Source: Calvatia gigantea
Lineage: Eukaryota; Basidiomycota; Agaricomycetes; Agaricales; Lycoperdaceae
Reading direction: 5' to 3'
Assembly (NCBI GenBank): GCA_025093985.1
Contig: JACAAK010000002.1
Coordinates: forward strand, 3,348,001 to 3,412,000
Length of the DNA stretch: 64,000 nucleotides
The notes under the pieces are model-generated. The model worked only from the letters and a program-made list of their open reading frames with translations. It was not told where the DNA came from and made no database searches. The translations under genes and the position numbers were made by a program. Each line of letters opens with the position of its first letter. The first letter of the stretch is position 1. Positions 23,836-36,654 of the stretch are shown piece by piece.

Positions 23836-26800
23836 ATGCCGTATCCCTTCACGGACGATTTGCCCGAACATCGAATCCCTGGCGTCAGCCCACCAAGACC
23901 TGGAATAGTCACTTTTTCGGCACAACGATTCTGTCCTCCGGCCGCTGTACCTCAAAACGGTGATACACTAAGGCAGTCGCGTCGGTCCCCAGCCGTAATT
24001 GACCCCACCGAGGTTCCGCCCACTATCGACACAGTCATGGTCCCCCGCCTACCCCTAGGCGTGAGTACCACAGCTGGTATTTTACACCACTATCCAATCC
24101 TCAAATGTTTTTCACAGCTGTCCTCGTATTTTCCTTCCCTTCTGCACAACGGAGCCGCGAGTTTTAGGCCCTCTGCGTGGATCCGAAAGGTGAGCGATTG
24201 CTCCTCTTCTATATTCTTGTTACTGAACAATTAATTACCCATTGCACTAGCTTCGATCCTATAACGAGGTTTGCGTGATGGGGGCTAGTATCGTGAACAA
24301 GAGGTTGAAAAAGAGCCTCGCAGGAGTCGGGACAAATGTCCTCAGAGGGCTTAAATGTCTTTGGGATTGTGCAACGGTGGGCCAATCGTATATCGTCTTA
24401 GTGAAATGGTACTAAATGCATAAACAGCGTACCATAGCCCCGCTCAAGCACTACGCCAGGAACGCTATCCAACGTCTGGCCGATTCCCGCTTGTCAACAA
24501 TACGCGTTGAGATGTAATTAGATGTGGCGCAGCCGGGGTAGGGCCAGGACCGCCCAGATGTTAACGTTCCGGGAGATCCTTCCGCTCAACAGTGAGGATG
24601 TCGTCTCTGCAACAAATCAAATACGCAATCCGTTTGCGGTCATGTCTAATCTCTTATGTGGAGTTGGACACAATCTCAATGCAGTTAAATTGTCCACAAT
24701 TGCGGCATCATTCAAGAAATCCGACGGAAACCTCCTATGGTCAGACTGATAGAAAGTACCTATGACTTTGCGGGAGCCCTCTTCCCGAACATCACATCTT
24801 GATGGTTCGGGACGAGAGCAGCCTCATACATCAAGTCTTGTGGCTGCTCCCATGAATCACTTTCAAATCATGGGCGGAGAGTTCAGAACGAGATCTGCGC
24901 ATATAATCTCAGTTCATCGGCTGCGGAGTCGACTGGGCTTCAGCAGGACCACCTTTTAGCATTGAGTCCAATGTAAAAGGCGGCAGGAACGGACCAAGTA
25001 CATCGACCTTGATTGGAGATGATCTTATCAAGAGCGGGAACCAGCCGGCGTTTGACACTATCCAGCTCTTGGTCTCTATTTCATATATCAAAGAAGCTGG
25101 AACCTTCCGAGGTCTGCTGCATTGACGAATGATGGCTAGACCAGAACTTATGTTGAAATTGTCCTAACCCGTGAAATAAGAGGCGACAGTGGCCTCTTCT
25201 CCGAACGCCAAATCAATGCCCCGTGAGGATGACTGGGTCCTTCGCAGAGAACATAAGGGATATTCAAGGTCGCCCCGGTCACTGATCTCAAGTAGCTTGG
25301 ACCGAAAGTGCTTTGGGAGTCCTGCCGCACGTGGACGATAGGTGATCAACACTACGCGCCTATACTCATTCGTTCAATCTTGATTCCGAACCTCCAGCTA
25401 CGCATGATACTGGAAACCATAAAATCTCTCCTGATCCGTTCCAAGAAACCCAAAGTGCCGACTAAAGCAACACAACCACCGCTCAGTGCTATCGAAAAAT
25501 CGGACTCTTCAACTGATACCGCCCAAGCTGCCCCATGGCCCGCTCAAAATTGCACCGGGGCTAAGGCAAGCAATGCACCAGATCCAGATACCTTGCCGCC
25601 GTCAGCAGGTAACGAAACAACCTACACACTTCGCTCACTACCTACAGAGCAATGTGCACCAGCCATGTCGGCTTCGGGACTCTTCTCTTACGCGCACGAT
25701 TTCGTGATCAACATGAGCACGTTTAATTCTGGCGAAACAGGTGAGCTTGTCCTTCTTTTATTTTTTGGATTCTTATCAATTCCCTGCTAGTCCTTCAAGT
25801 CCTTGCTCAAAAGAGGATTCCCGGTGCCGAGGTCCACTCTTCTGTGCGAGATCCCCCACCAAAATGCCATCCCGACACCCGAAAAAGCTTGAGAGGCCGC
25901 GTCATTGATTGGTTGAATGGCTCAAAACGACAATGGAGGATGCTATGGATCCTTGGTCCCATGGGTGTAGGGAAATCCGCAGTCGCACAAACCATCGCAG
26001 AAGAATCCAACGCTTCAGGTCGTCTCGGTACCGCCTTGTTTCTCTCGAGACCCAACCACAGGGACGACCCCGAAGGTGTGATCCCTACCTTCGCCTATCA
26101 ACTCGCTGCAAAATACCAGAATACAAACGCATCATTACCCAACGCCTCGCTGACGACCCCACTATCCTCGAAAAGAATCGCCGAATGCAGTTCAAGAAAC
26201 TCATCGTCGAACCCTTCCAAATTCTCATGACCCAGAACGACCCGATGGTTCGGGAGCCACTGTTGATTATCTTAGACGGGCTGGATGAATGTAAAAGCAA
26301 GGAGGCCCAGTGTGAGTTCATTGAGCTCATCAGCGACCACGTCCGGCAGGTGGAAAAATTTCCACTTCTCTGGATGATCTGCAGTCAACCAGAATGGCAC
26401 CTAAAGCGCCTGCTTCTACAGACGGACTTCCTGCTCACCTGTCAACGGGAGGATATTAATATCGATGACGACGAGGCCCAACAAGATGTCGCTAGCTTTC
26501 TTGAAGATGATTTTCAGGGCATCCGCAGACAATTTTATGACCGCCTCGATGCAAGTTGGCCACCTGGAGCGCATATACGGCGTATCTCTGTGATCGCTTC
26601 CGGCCACTTTGCTATCGCGTCTACAATTCTCAAGTTTGTTGGTGACGAGCATCGAGCGGATCCTCGCAGCCAACTTGATATCTGTATCCGCTTCCTCGGC
26701 GGCTCTGGAATACCAGGAGCTGTGAACCCATTGCACGCCCTCGACCTCTATCGCCGGATAATTTCAGACGTCCCTGGTGATGTTCTTCCAACAACGCGGC

Positions 26801-27787
26801 GTATCCTTGGCCTCGCCGTATTACATCCTGACCGTCGACTCACCGCAATCGCTCAGGCCAATTTACTCGGCCTTGATCGGGCGACTTTCTGCCACTCGCT
26901 GCAATACCTGCACTCAGTACTCGAGGTACCCGCTGAGACAGGTGTCTTTCAAGGTTATCTTCACTTTTACCATGCTTCGTTTGCAGATTATCTTCTTAAC
27001 AAGTTTCGGTCCGGTGGTTTCTCGATCAATGAGTCTGTAGTTCATTCCGACGTCGCGGTTAACTCCTCGCGTGGCAGAGGCACAACATCTCTGCCGGCGC
27101 ACAACAAGGTAAGATACTAAAATGCCATATCGACCGCCCATCGAATCCATTTCTGATTCACAACGAACGCGTCCTCGACACCAGATCCCAGACTGCAGTG
27201 GGTTCCTAGTGAAGGGGAAACAGATATACTTCTATCACGCCTGTGTGACTTCTCAGCAGGTAGTGGGTGGATGGCACGTTGCCAGGTTTCTGATGAAGAT
27301 GTTCCTCGCGTGGTTGCCGAATTGGAACACTTCGACTTCGGCGAATTAGGAAGGGTATACAGCTTCCTTGACTTCACTTTCTGGTTGTACAAATTGGTAA
27401 GTTCACGTATCAAGCACCTATATGCTCGTTTGATAAACTGTCAAATAGGGAGACCGAAATAACTCACTGATTTGCTTGGAGACACCCACTGACGCTGCGG
27501 TTCAAAATGATGAAACTCTGCCAACTAGGCACTACACTATTAGTGTGGAAAGTCTCTCAGCGTTTGGTTCGCATCATGACGGGGCGGGGGCTGGGCGCAC
27601 AGTACGGCTTCGGGTAGGACGGCCTAATCGTGTCCTTAGCGTTGAAATGACTGAGAGACTCCTGAACCCGTCCTGGCCGGATGCGCCATCACCTCCAGGC
27701 CCTCGCGGAGATTCACTTCGTCAGCCCAGTGCGATGTTCCGACTTAAAAGGATAAAGCCGTGGCGCAACATAATTCCGGACACTTAA
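23836..27787 (+). pseudogene. NACHT-domain NLR-like gene, tandem copy 1 (frameshifted)
   Basis: A likely start at 23836 (MPYPFTDDLPEHRIPG) leads through short GT-AG introns to helical N-terminal segments, then an exon with ILETIKSLLIRSKKPKVP (25.4 kb) and the NACHT exon (25.8-27.1 kb). Walker A is GPMGVGKSAVAQT, Walker B LLIILDGLDECKSKEAQ, followed by FPLLWMICSQPEWHLK and HFYHASFADYLL. Relative to copy 2 one base is missing near 26112-26122, so Walker A and Walker B lie in different frames. The last exon ends with sequence fused at the duplication joint. NACHT proteins are STAND-type NTPases often tied to fungal non-self recognition and cell death; that role here is inference. Confidence 0.7.
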
Positions 27788-27919
27788 CAACCTTCCTCCC
27801 CACCCCCTCTCACTTTGCATCCTCGTCCTTCCTTTAGCCAATACAACACTACACACTATTTGCCTTCCTTCCTGCTCGTCCTTCTTTTCGTATTTGAATA
27901 AACTATCTAGTATTCATTC

Positions 27920-30900
27920 ATGCTGTATCCCTTTACGGACGATTTTCCTGAACATTGAATCCCTGGCCCCAACCCAATTAGACTTAAAATAGTCACTTTT
28001 TCGGCACAAAGATTCTATCCTCCAGTCGCTGGGACTCAGGGGGGTGACGCGCTAGGGCTGCCACGTCAGGCTCCAACTGTAATCGAGCTCATGGAGGATT
28101 GATCCACTACCGGCACGCTCGTAGTCCCCCACCTACGACTAGACCTGAGTAGCTCAGTTGGCGTTCCACGCCACTAACCAATCCGTAAGTATTCTCCACA
28201 GCTGTCCCCGTTACCACCCCCCTAGATAATGGAGCCGTGAGTTTAGCTCCTCTGCGTGTATCTGGAGGGTGAGTAAACACCTCCCCTGTGTTCACGTTCT
28301 TGAACAATTTATCACCCGTCGCGTCAGCTTCAATACTGTAACGAGAACTGCGCGGTGTAAGCTAGCTTAACGAAAAAAAGGATGACAGAGAGCCCCGCAG
28401 GAGTCGGGACAAATGCTCTCAGTGAGATTAAATGTCTTTGGGACTGTGCAACGGTGAGGTCAATCATATATCGCCTTGATGTAATGACACCGAGTACATA
28501 AACGACGTACCATAGCCCCGCTCAAGTGCTGCGCGAGGAACGCCATCAAACCTCCGCCCAACTCGCGCTTGCCGACAATAGGCATTGGGGTACAATCGAG
28601 TGTGGAATAGAATCGGAACACTCAAACGCTAGTGTTCTAGGGGATCCTTGCACTGAACAGCGAGGATGACGTCTACAACAAGTTAAATATGCAATCCCTT
28701 TATGCGAATATTGCTTCCAGTTCATTGGCTACAAGGGATCAACCGGGACTTCAAACAGGGTACACCCTCCGTTCCAATCCGATGCAAAGGGCGGCAGGAA
28801 TGGACCTGCGTGCCGACCTTGACCAAAGACTGATAAGAGCGGAAGCCAGTCGGTGTTTGGTGCTATCCAGTTCTTGGTCCCCGTTTCACAAATCAAGGAA
28901 GCCGGAGCCTTTCAAAATCTGCATTTACGAACACGGCCTGCACCAAATTTACGTCAAAATGCCCTGACCCATTAAGTATATAAAAGTTGATAAGTACTGA
29001 CCTCTTCTCTGAAAGCTAAAATAATACCGTGTGAGGATATTTGGGTGCTTTGTGAACATAAGGTATATTTAAGGCCACTTCGGTCACTGGTCTCAATTTA
29101 CCAAGATAGGAGGCGCTTTAGAAGTCCTGTTGCACGTGCATAGGGGATCATGAACGCTGAGTGCTAGGGGCTCAGTTGTTCAACCTTGATTTTGAACCTC
29201 AGCTACAGATGTTACTGGAAACCATAAAGACCCTCGTTATCCGTTCCAAGAGGCGTAAGGCGCCGACCACAGAAACGCGACTACCACCCAATGTCGTCAA
29301 TATTTCGGATTCTTCAACCGATCCCACCCTAACTACCCTATCTGACCAAACCCGCACCGGCGCCAACGCAGGCAATGCACCAGATTTGAATGCAAGGCCG
29401 CCTCCTGCAGGTCAGTGATAGTCAACAACCCATATGTGTTCCTCAGAATTTACAGAGCAACTTGCACCAGCCATACTGGGTGCGACTTTTTTCCCTTATG
29501 CGCGCGGTTTCACAATCTACAACCCGACCATGATCGCCAATGTCATTAATTCTGGTGGAACGGGTGAGCTCATTCTTCTGTTTCTCCCTTGAATTTTCAT
29601 CAGTTCCATGTTAGTCCTACAACTTCTTGCCCAAAGAGGATTCCTGGTGCTGAAGTCGACTCCTCTGCACGAGATCCCCCCCCGAAGTGCCATCCCGACA
29701 CCCGAAAAAGCTTGAGAGGCCGCATCATCGATTGGTTCAATGGTTCAGATCGCCAATGGAGGATGCTATGGATTCTTGGTCCCATGGGTGCCGGGAAATC
29801 CGCAGTCGCACAAACGATTGCAGAAGAGCTCAATGCCTCAGGTCGTCTCGGTGCCGCCTTGTTTTTCTCGAGACCCAACCACAGAGATGATCCCGAAGGT
29901 GTAATCTCTACTCTCGCCTTTCAACTTGCCGTCAAATACCCGGAGTATAAGTACATCGTCACCCAACGCCTCGCTGACGACCCCACTATCCTAGAGAAGA
30001 ACCGCCGAACGCAGTTCAGGGAGCTAATAATCGAACCCTTCCGGATCCTCATGACCCAAAACGCCCCTATGGTTCAAGAGCCACTGTTGATTATCTTGGA
30101 TGGGCTAGATGAATGCAAAAGCAAGGAGGCGCAATGTGAATTCATTGAACTCATCAGCGATCACGTTCGGCAGGTGGAAAAATTTCCACTTCTGTGGATG
30201 ATCTGCAGTCGACCAGAATGGCATTTAAAGGGCTTGCTCTCCCACCCAGACTTCCAGGTTACCTGCAAGCGTGAAGAGATCACCATTGACGACTCCGAGG
30301 CTCAACAAGATGTCGCCCGTGTTCTTCAAGCTGGTTTTCAAGAAATTCGTCGAAAATATTACGATCGCCTCGACACAAGCTGGCCACCTGAAGCAGATGT
30401 ACGTCGTATCTCTGTGACAGCTTCCGGTCACTTTGCCTTCGCATCGACGATTATCAAGTTCGTTGGCGACGAGTATCGCGCAGATCCCCACAGGCAGCTC
30501 AAATTCTGCATCCGCTTCCTCGGCAGTTCTGGGACGCCAGGGGCTATGAATCCATTGCACGCCCTTGATCTGCTCTATCGCCAGATACTCTCTGACGTGC
30601 CTGATGATATTCTCCCAGCAACCATGCGTATCCTTGGCCTATTAATAGTATATCCAAACCACCCACTCGTCGCACACGCTCAGGCCAATTTCCTCTGTCT
30701 TGATCAAAGCGACTTTCTATCGATCATTGCAGGACCTACACTCGGTGCTTGATGTACCCTCTGTGATGGAAGCTCATCGCCATCGTATTAAATTTTATCA
30801 TGCTTCATTTGCGGATTATCTCAGTGACCCATTCCGATCTGGCCCCTTCGCAATCGACAAGCCAGCGGTTCACCTCGACATCGCGATCCACTCTTTAAAA

Positions 30901-31538
30901 TGGCAGATGCGTGACAGCTCTGCCGAATCGCAACAAGGCAAGATATTGGAAAACTTTGTCGACCGTCAACTCAAACTCGGTCCTGTTCACAAGGACGCAT
31001 ACTATGCACCGCGTCCCAAACTGGAGTGGGTTCATAGCGAAGTGAACACAGATGAAGTCACCTCAAGCATAAGGGACTTTTCGTCATTTGTAGGTTGGAA
31101 AGCGTGCTGTGATGTTTCTGATAAAGATGTCCCCCGTGTGATTGCTGGGTTGGAACAGTTCAATTTCAGGGACATAAAGGAGCAGCCGATGCATTTTGGT
31201 GAATTTCTTGCCTTTCTTTATAAATTGGTGTGTCTACCTCATTTAAAAACGGTCACTGGTTGACTGTTGGATAGGGGGACCGAAATAATTCACTCATCTG
31301 TGTGGGTATGCCTATTCAAAATATTGAAACACTGTCGATTACACACAAGACTCGAGATGTGGAAGAGTATCTCTCAATTTTCGGTCGGCGCCGTTATGCT
31401 CCTTCCATAAAGTCCGTCCAACCTGTGCTACGACTTCAGCTAGGACGACGTGAGAATGTCTGCAACGTTCACATGACCGTCGAAAAAAAAGAGGTGTGGA
31501 GCCAGTTGCTGTCAAGGCTTAGAAGAGCTTTCTTCTAA
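27920..31538 (+). pseudogene. NACHT-domain NLR-like gene, tandem copy 2 (frameshifted)
   Basis: The NACHT exon is open for 387 codons (29589-30752): Walker A GPMGAGKSAVAQT, ALFFSRPNHRDDPEG, Walker B LLIILDGLDECKSKEAQ, SRPEWHLKGLLSHPDF, RRISVTASGHFAFAST. One extra base near 30702-30711 (GATCAAAGCG where the paralogs have GATCAGGCG) breaks the frame; coding resumes at 30700-31263 with TFYRSLQDLHSVLDVP and FYHASFADYL. A last exon after an intron gives GDRNNSLIC and ends LLSRLRRAFF at 31538. The first exon has a TGA at 27956-27958 where copy 1 has CGA, and another exon has an in-frame TAA. The catalytic part is the best preserved of the three copies. Confidence 0.7.
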
Positions 31539-31559
31539 CAACACTTCAGTTCCCAGTGT

Positions 31560-32180
31560 CCGATCGTTGCAAAGGGCTGCGTCTCTGCTTTTAATCCCTG
31601 ATAGACCGTATGAAGAGAAACCCTTACGAAAGCTGTGGACTGCTATCACGCACCGCAAAAAAATCATTGGTTAAAAAAACCTTGCGCGGGTGGCACAATG
31701 AGAAGTACGGAGTCAATACATTTGTCAAATGATTGGTGGTGCGATTTGGAGTAAGGGACCAGCATATTGCCGAACGATTGTTGAGCATTCATACTACTTA
31801 TCATTGGACAATGCTGAGAGCACAATTATAATGCCCAAAATAATAGCCAAAAATCATGAAAGGGCATTCTATAAATACATAACCCGGGTAATATCAAGCA
31901 CGTCAACGTGTCCATGAGATACAAGCTAATCCAATAAACCTAAACTAGAAAAATGGACGGACGATAAAACCAGAGCGAGGTTAACGTAAAATCTCAAATG
32001 CGATTCCGACATCGCAATACCTACATGACGATGCATGCTGACCCATCACACGTCCAAAACCTTTCACACCAACTTTTTTCCTCCGCAGTTCCACCAAACC
32101 GCTGCTGCGGTTTCTGCCAACTCTTAACTTCGACCCATCCACCCTTCCTGACTTTAATCGCCCCACCTCGCCTCTTCACC
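31560..32180. other. Spacer without a supported gene
   Basis: The stretch lies between the convergent 3' ends of NACHT copy 2 (+) and the GH5 gene (-). No reading frame over 75 codons and no recognised domain. Confidence 0.5.
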
Positions 32181-35134
32181 TCAATTGTGTACTCCAGTCT
32201 CCCCTTCAGACGATGATGGATACCACCAATATAACGTCTGGCCGCGAATCTTCCACAGCCCACCAGAGACCTTCACATCGACGTCGAGCAAATCGTCTCG
32301 GTCCTCGGTACCTTCTAGTAACCGCGTTGATTGGGAGGCGTTCATGGACTTGACGGGTGATTCGACATCTTCGTCCTCATCGATACTCTTCCATCCAGCC
32401 TGGGGCATAGCATACCCCTTCGACGTCGACGGCTCCAATCCAAGCTGTAGTCTCTGGTTCGCACCTGGGTCCCACCGAGCTTTAGAAGCCTCCAACAACT
32501 CCCGACTCGCAAACTGCACGAGGGGAAGATAAATCTCCGTGGCAGCCCATTCCCTGTCCTCCCTTTCTTCCTCTTGTGCGGTGGATGGCGGGGACGATGC
32601 CCGAATAACACACTTGAACTCTGCCTTTGAAATCTCGAACTTCGTATCCACGACATTCCCAACCACCTTCACGGGCCGGGGGCGACAAAACGCCCGGACG
32701 GCTCTCGCCCCGTCCGTAAGGAAATCATATGGATCCTCATCCAGACCCCCAGAAGTCGTAAGTGTCGATGAGGATGAGGATGTAGCTTGGACAGGAACCG
32801 GGGGTGCGAGGCGATCATCCTCCACTATCGTCCTGGTACTAAACGTTAATGAGGGCTTCTTCGATAGCAACAGTGTCGGCGTTGACGCGGATGGGGTCAT
32901 CGCTATCGGAGGTCCTTCCTCGCCAGTAGGAGCCGGAACATCAAGCGAGTTAACGCTGAGCGTGGAGACATTCCTGCCATCCAAGACCCCTGTCGACCGC
33001 CCAAGGAGCTCGGCTTGGCTCCCGTTTTTCCCTTCGTTCAGCCTCTCCTCGCTACCCTCGCCCCTCGTTCTTCTCCTTCGGCTCCTCAATCCGACTCCAC
33101 AACACCCATCTTTCTCGTTATACCCACCCTGCTCCGGGGTATACGTACTCCGTAAATCATCAGGGCTCCAAAGGCTTAAATCCTCTCCGTTCCATGCATC
33201 TCCCCATTCGTGCGTGTGCCCTCTCGGAACATATGTCCACACCGTGTACGCAACATTATTATACCCATCACACGCGTTCAGGCTCGCGTCTAGGGCCTTT
33301 TCCTGGTTCTTGTAGTCGCCCTTTGACGAGTAGTACGAGTACTTCTTGTCCATATCAAGCGGGGTTCCAATTTCCCCGATAATGGTCGGATACTCGTTTG
33401 GCGGACTTAGGTGTCGAACAGCAGGTGACAGCCCCGCCGACGACGCTGGATCAGAAGGTGGGGGTGCGGAGATTATTTTGGCATCGTCCTTCAACACCCC
33501 GATCTGCTCCATTAAACTCTTCCTAATCGCACTCTCTCCGAACTTCACGGCTTGCAGGGGGGACTTGTACTTACCCCTCAGAACGCCCAACGAATCCGCA
33601 TTAAACCAGTTCCAATGTTTGGTTATAAGCGTTAACCCGTCGTAATAATGTCCCGTATACGCACACCTCCCTTTCAACACTTCTTCATCCACTCTAGGAG
33701 GCAGAGCGAATACTGGTGGTTGGATGAGTAAAATTGCTTCCGGATGGGACTGTCGTATCCGGGTGGTGTAGTCTTTGAAATGGGGTAACCAGAAGTCGGT
33801 CATGAATTCTACTTCAATTCCTGTGGTAGGGTGATACTTGAAGTAATCAGGACGGAGAATGAACCCAGACTCCACGTCCCAGACACCATGCAAAGCCCAT
33901 ATACAAGTGCCCAAAGGCCAATTGGAAACATCACGTTTCCAACCCCAACGAGGGTGTGTTCCATCTGGTCGTTCTCCCCCTTGGGGGTCTCCCGTGGCGT
34001 CTGGTTCAGCCCAGATTTTACGGCCTTTAGGATCAACTGTGACTTTTCCGGCTCGTTTAGGACCAAAAGTTCCAAAGTCCCAGCACTCGACGGTCTGGGC
34101 TTTACCCATCCCGAGTTGGAGAGATTGAGCGGGCGTAGGATGTGTCCCCTTTTTGAGTGTGGTGCCTTGTTGAGCGGGGTTCTGGTTTAGATCGTCCCAC
34201 TCGACGAAGCCTTCCGCAGGCTCGTTTAGGGAGTCCCAGCCAATGATACACGCGTCCCGTAGTCCGGCACCTTCTTCATCCGCTCTTTTGATCCTATCCG
34301 CAAGCTCGCCAAAAGCAGCGATATAATGTGATTGCAAATAATCTTGGATGTTCACTATCATCAATGATACATTTCGGTGCGAATGCGCGACCGGCGAAGA
34401 AGAGTGTGAAGAGAGTGAGGGAGAAAAGACGGCCGTAGTTCGTGCCCCAGATCATGGCTGGGAAGGATCCTGGGTCGGGCTGGTGTGGGAGTGGCCATTC
34501 GGAGTGGATGAGAGCGGCTTGGGTCGAGGAGAGGTTGTAAGGGTTTATGCCAGCATGCTGGCAATGTCCAGAAAGGGGCTCCTGAACCACCAGAGAACCG
34601 AGACCACTAAAACATTAAAGAAGACCCTTTTAGTATCGAGGTCATGAAGCCCCGGGTATCGAGACGTACTGTGTCTTGGTGTGGATCCATATATACCCGA
34701 AAACCGTATTGTTTGCATTTCCGAAGCACGCGGACGATATAATTCATATACTCATGATCATATTTCTTCCTGGACGCTCGTTGAGATGTTGGATAGGTAC
34801 CAAGCGGAAATAAAGAAACTCACGGTCCGGCGTGTTCAAGAGCTTCCCAAGTGACTGGAAACCTTAAAAGATTGAAACCCCATCCGCGCAACCGCGCAAG
34901 ATGCTCGTCCGCAGAACCGTCTTCAAGATTCAGGGGCTGTCCAATAAACGACTCTCCTCCCGCCTCTGCAGTTTCCCAAAAGTCCTTGAGGATGTGGGAT
35001 GGCTGGTCAAGTGGAGCCTTGCTGGCACCGGAGAGATTGACGCCTCTGAGATGGATTTTGCGGCCATGGACGTCGACGAAAGAAAACTGTGTTGTTGTGA
35101 GATAGTCTGGATGGTGTTGTGGAGGTAAAACCAT
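32181..35134 (-). pseudogene. GH5 sterylglucosidase-like glycosidase (two frameshifts)
   Basis: Minus-strand exon 1 (35134 to about 34826) encodes [19 protein letters not shown] and [20 protein letters not shown], typical of GH5. Exon 2 gives YMNYIVRVLRKCKQYGFRVY and MDPHQDT. After an intron the body continues [51 protein letters not shown], then [14 protein letters not shown], the acid/base motif GWDSLNEP, the nucleophile region PTIIGEIGTP and a GH5 C-terminal domain to 32181. This matches fungal steryl-beta-glucosidases (EGCrP2/Sgl1 type), which hydrolyse sterylglucosides. Single extra bases near 34550-34556 and 34354-34362 shift the frame; neither is at a homopolymer or explained by an intron. 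All other catalytic features are kept, so these may be recent mutations or assembly errors. Confidence 0.75.
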
Positions 35135-35139
35135 TGTGA

Positions 35140-35785
35140 TGGATGTTTGCGGGGAAGCCCAGCTCAGGCTGGGGACAGCGGGCGGAGTGAGGTCATTGCC
35201 TCTGATTTACTTATTATTTTATTTAAATTCGAGTCGTACCACTTCACCCCCTTGCCTTTTCTGGAAAAACCCCCCTTATCCGGAGGCAAGTGACCTATAA
35301 GCCGCCGGCATTGTTTGTAAGAGGACTGGTGCGCAGAGCTTTCTGCTTCTGAAATTCGTAACCCCGGATTATCATACCTGGCTTCTTATGGGCAGCTCTG
35401 GACGACTTCACTGGCACTTGTTTAATTATGATACTTTATCATCTCGACGACTACACGCTGCTTCCCTTCGGATGGCATATTCCGTGATATCGTCACGCGC
35501 TCTGGATTTTAGTCTCATTTCATCCCCTCAGGAACCTACAATGTATGCACTACGCCAACGAGTCGATGTGGCATGGGTTATATTGAAATCGTATCAATTT
35601 CAAAAAGTGTAAAGTGTGTCGTATCGAGGACTACACCTTTTGGATTCAATACAATATGGATACGACGAGTGTCACATCAACTCGTCGGCGCAGTGATACT
35701 GTATGTGTAAATTCTGAAGGAATGATATGGTACCAGGACAATCCTGTGCATGCCTGAGTCCAAGAAAAGTTAAGTCATCACTTAT
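35140..35785. other. Upstream region of GH5 gene and tRNA flank
   Basis: An AT-rich segment (about 35205-35230) and C-rich runs lie upstream of the GH5 start and may contain its promoter. No coding frame is supported. Confidence 0.35.
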
Positions 35786-35856
35786 TCCGATACGGGGAAT
35801 CGAACCCCGAGCTACCGCGTGAAAGGCGGTAATGTTAGCCGTTACACCATATCGGA
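35786..35856 (-). tRNA. tRNA-Glu (anticodon TTC), no intron
   Basis: The minus strand forms a full 71-nt cloverleaf: 7-bp acceptor stem TCCGATA/TATCGGA, D-arm GGTGTAACGGC, anticodon stem ACCGC/GCGGT with loop CTTTCAC, and T-arm GGGG TTCGATT CCCC. The anticodon TTC reads GAA, so it charges glutamate. No intron is present. It lies in the spacer between the GH5 gene and the third NACHT copy. Confidence 0.95.
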
Positions 35857-35859
35857 TTA

Positions 35860-36640
35860 TTAATTACGGTGACTAATTCTGAGAGACACCTTCACACATG
35901 GACACCTATAGTCATGAACTGCCGGTCAGTGATACATGATTCCCTTCACAAAGATTTATTACGGGGATTCATGCAAAAATAATTCAGATATTATATTAGA
36001 GTGACATATACACTATATGCCGCACAAATCTGGTAGCAAAATACTATAGGGGAGGGGTAAAATTCAATTAATTAGCGGTTAGAATTTCCCAGTCAAGCCA
36101 GCAAACCGATCGGTTAAACACGTCACGTACTGTTGAACATCGCAGAGGAAACAGCATGATTAACATTTCGATAATGAACGGAACATAATCTAGAGACGTC
36201 TGAGATTATATTTACAAACAGTCCGAGGGGTAAAGACGGGAGCACAATCCAGGAAAGCCCATTGAAGTCGGGCGTTTCACTGAGTGGTCACATCTCAGTG
36301 ACGCGGTTAATGACTAAACTAAACTCGGATTTTGAATGATTTTCCCTCAACCTCACTGACCGGGTCTTACCTGAAAAAAAAAGTAGTGCCTCGGACAAAT
36401 GTATATTTTCGCGGTTTCGCGGTGTTTCTATATTTACAGGATTAGACACTTCTTTAAGGTGGTATTGCGCAATCGTTTGATTTTTGCTTTATGCTCCGGT
36501 AACCAACAATCGGTGTGCTCCGCCATCCTCGACGTTCTCGAACCTCAGTTTTCCGTCGACTCAATAAACTTCTTCGCATCGGCCGCTCTTCCTTCCAGAG
36601 TCCGCTCCAGCCTGCTTCGACCGGTGGGTTATGCCCATAC
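35860..36640. other. Spacer without a supported gene
   Basis: Mixed AT-rich sequence downstream of the tRNA gene; only short frames, no recognised domain. Confidence 0.5.
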
Positions 36641-36654
36641 CGATATTGTGAGCT

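Larger units (their letters stand above)
23615..31540 (+). repeat. Tandem duplication of a ~4 kb NACHT-gene unit
   Basis: Unit 1 (about 23615-27708) and unit 2 (about 27709-31540) are direct copies. The joint is visible where the end of unit 1 (about 27709-27790) matches the start of unit 1 (about 23620-23690): both carry a shared segment containing AAAGGATAAAGCCGTGGCGC. Homology continues through promoter-like sequence, first exons, NACHT exon and C-terminal exon. Confidence 0.8.

Noticed and set aside
26100..26130. Intron explaining the frame change in NACHT copy 1
   Set aside because: Direct comparison with copy 2 shows a one-base loss with continuous flanking homology; no GT-AG pair fits.
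32539..33315. 258-codon plus-strand frame
   Set aside because: It lies antisense to the GH5 C-terminal coding region and is Ser/Leu-rich as expected for a shadow frame.
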